Of a stretch of DNA of 64,000 nt, positions 63,778 to 64,000 are shown one piece after another. The stretch's first letter is position 1; every line of letters starts with the position of its first letter. Origin of the DNA: Promethearchaeota archaeon. Its GTDB lineage: Archaea; Asgardarchaeota; Lokiarchaeia; Sigyniarchaeales; SOKP01. The notes under the pieces were generated by a model, which was not told the origin of the DNA, did no database searches, and was given only the letters and a program-made list of their open reading frames with translations. The position numbers and the translations under genes are program-made. The stretch lies in NCBI GenBank assembly GCA_019058365.1, contig JAHPZE010000016.1, positions 1 through 64,000 of the forward strand, read 5' to 3'.

Positions 63778-64000
63778 TTATAATTTAACCGAAGATATAA
63801 ACGCATAAAGTATCGCATCTATGATTTCTTCTTCTTGAATATTTACGGATATTCTTTTATCAGCTATGATTAATGTGGGTACGGAGGTAATACGATATTC
63901 TTGAGTAAATTGATGATTCTCTTCAAGATCAATTGATATTTTTTCTATTCGTAGTTTTTTACCAAACAGCGAAATATTTATTCTCTTTAACATTTCTTCG
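63778..64000 (-). CDS. Thioredoxin-fold protein, cut by the window edge
   Basis: The visible C-terminal part (71 residues from ATG 63993) contains KLRIEKISIDLEEN, then FTQEYRITSVPTLII with the cis-Pro of the thioredoxin fold, and a closing helix. The strand before it and the CxxC active-site helix are missing. The frame stays open to position 64000, so the true start lies outside the window, and MLKRI is probably the end of the active-site helix. It resembles small archaeal thioredoxin/glutaredoxin-like proteins such as those of Methanocaldococcus. Confidence 0.6.
   Translation of the reverse strand, partial: EEMLKRINISLFGKKLRIEKISIDLEENHQFTQEYRITSVPTLIIADKRISVNIQEEEIIDAILYAFISSVKL

Overview
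The window looks like a chromosomal segment of an Asgard archaeon, most likely of the Lokiarchaeia. The DNA is strongly AT-rich. The information-processing genes are archaeal: TATA-binding protein, TFS, aIF2 gamma and Cdc48. The lipid gene is a tetraether synthase-like radical SAM enzyme. Alongside these sit eukaryotic-signature genes: four Ras-like small GTPases, an eL22-type ribosomal protein and longin-like proteins. No phage, insertion sequence, CRISPR array or tRNA gene was recognised. The assignment rests on gene content, not on a tree.

Layout. Positions 1-8.3 kb hold a VOC protein, small membrane proteins, a stand-alone 5S rRNA gene on the minus strand that looks expanded, a membrane-anchored gingipain-like C25 protease, aIF2 gamma with an N-terminal helix-hairpin-helix extension, and a large surface protein. 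From 8.6-20.9 kb come a DHH phosphoesterase, a DUF167 protein, TFS, a CitG-like protein, eL22, form III RuBisCO convergent with ribose-1,5-bisphosphate isomerase, UvrC, a phosphohexomutase next to a ROK kinase, a radical SAM protein and an alpha/beta hydrolase that seems to begin at ATT.

From 21-32.8 kb lies a block of ABC transporters: two heterodimeric exporters in tandem, then a DrrAB-like pair controlled by a PadR regulator. Three of the five ATPase chains carry long, unusual insertions. From 32.9-38.6 kb come a DUF362 protein, a protein made of exactly eleven 35-residue repeats, a longin-like protein and small unknown proteins. A 665-base gap then holds a 120-nt structured-RNA candidate upstream of the tetraether synthase. 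From 41-49.4 kb are a START-like protein, CysRS, IleRS and an overlapping pair of a MoxR-type AAA ATPase and a TraB-like protein.

From 49.5-52.4 kb is a co-directional cluster of three small GTPases separated by a PPC/DUF296 protein and a possible V4R protein. An aminotransferase, a decayed copy of the end of an M24 peptidase gene, an alpha/beta hydrolase and the intact M24 gene follow. The last part holds Cdc48 with a C-terminal HbYX motif, a PSTK-like kinase, a GIY-YIG protein, a longin/winged-helix protein with acylphosphatase, TBP with an acidic N-terminal tail, a fourth GTPase, a V4R protein, and a thioredoxin-like gene cut by the window edge.

How the genes work together. R15P isomerase and RuBisCO are the last two steps of the archaeal nucleotide-salvage (pentose bisphosphate) route to 3-phosphoglycerate; AMP phosphorylase is not in the window. 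The hexomutase and ROK kinase fit hexose-phosphate metabolism. The GTPases, longin-like and V4R proteins are probably parts of Asgard signalling or membrane modules, which is inference from context. The strongest candidates for something undescribed are the expanded 5S gene, the shared ABC ATPase insertions, the MoxR/TraB-like pair, the 11-unit repeat protein and the structured RNA at 38.8 kb.
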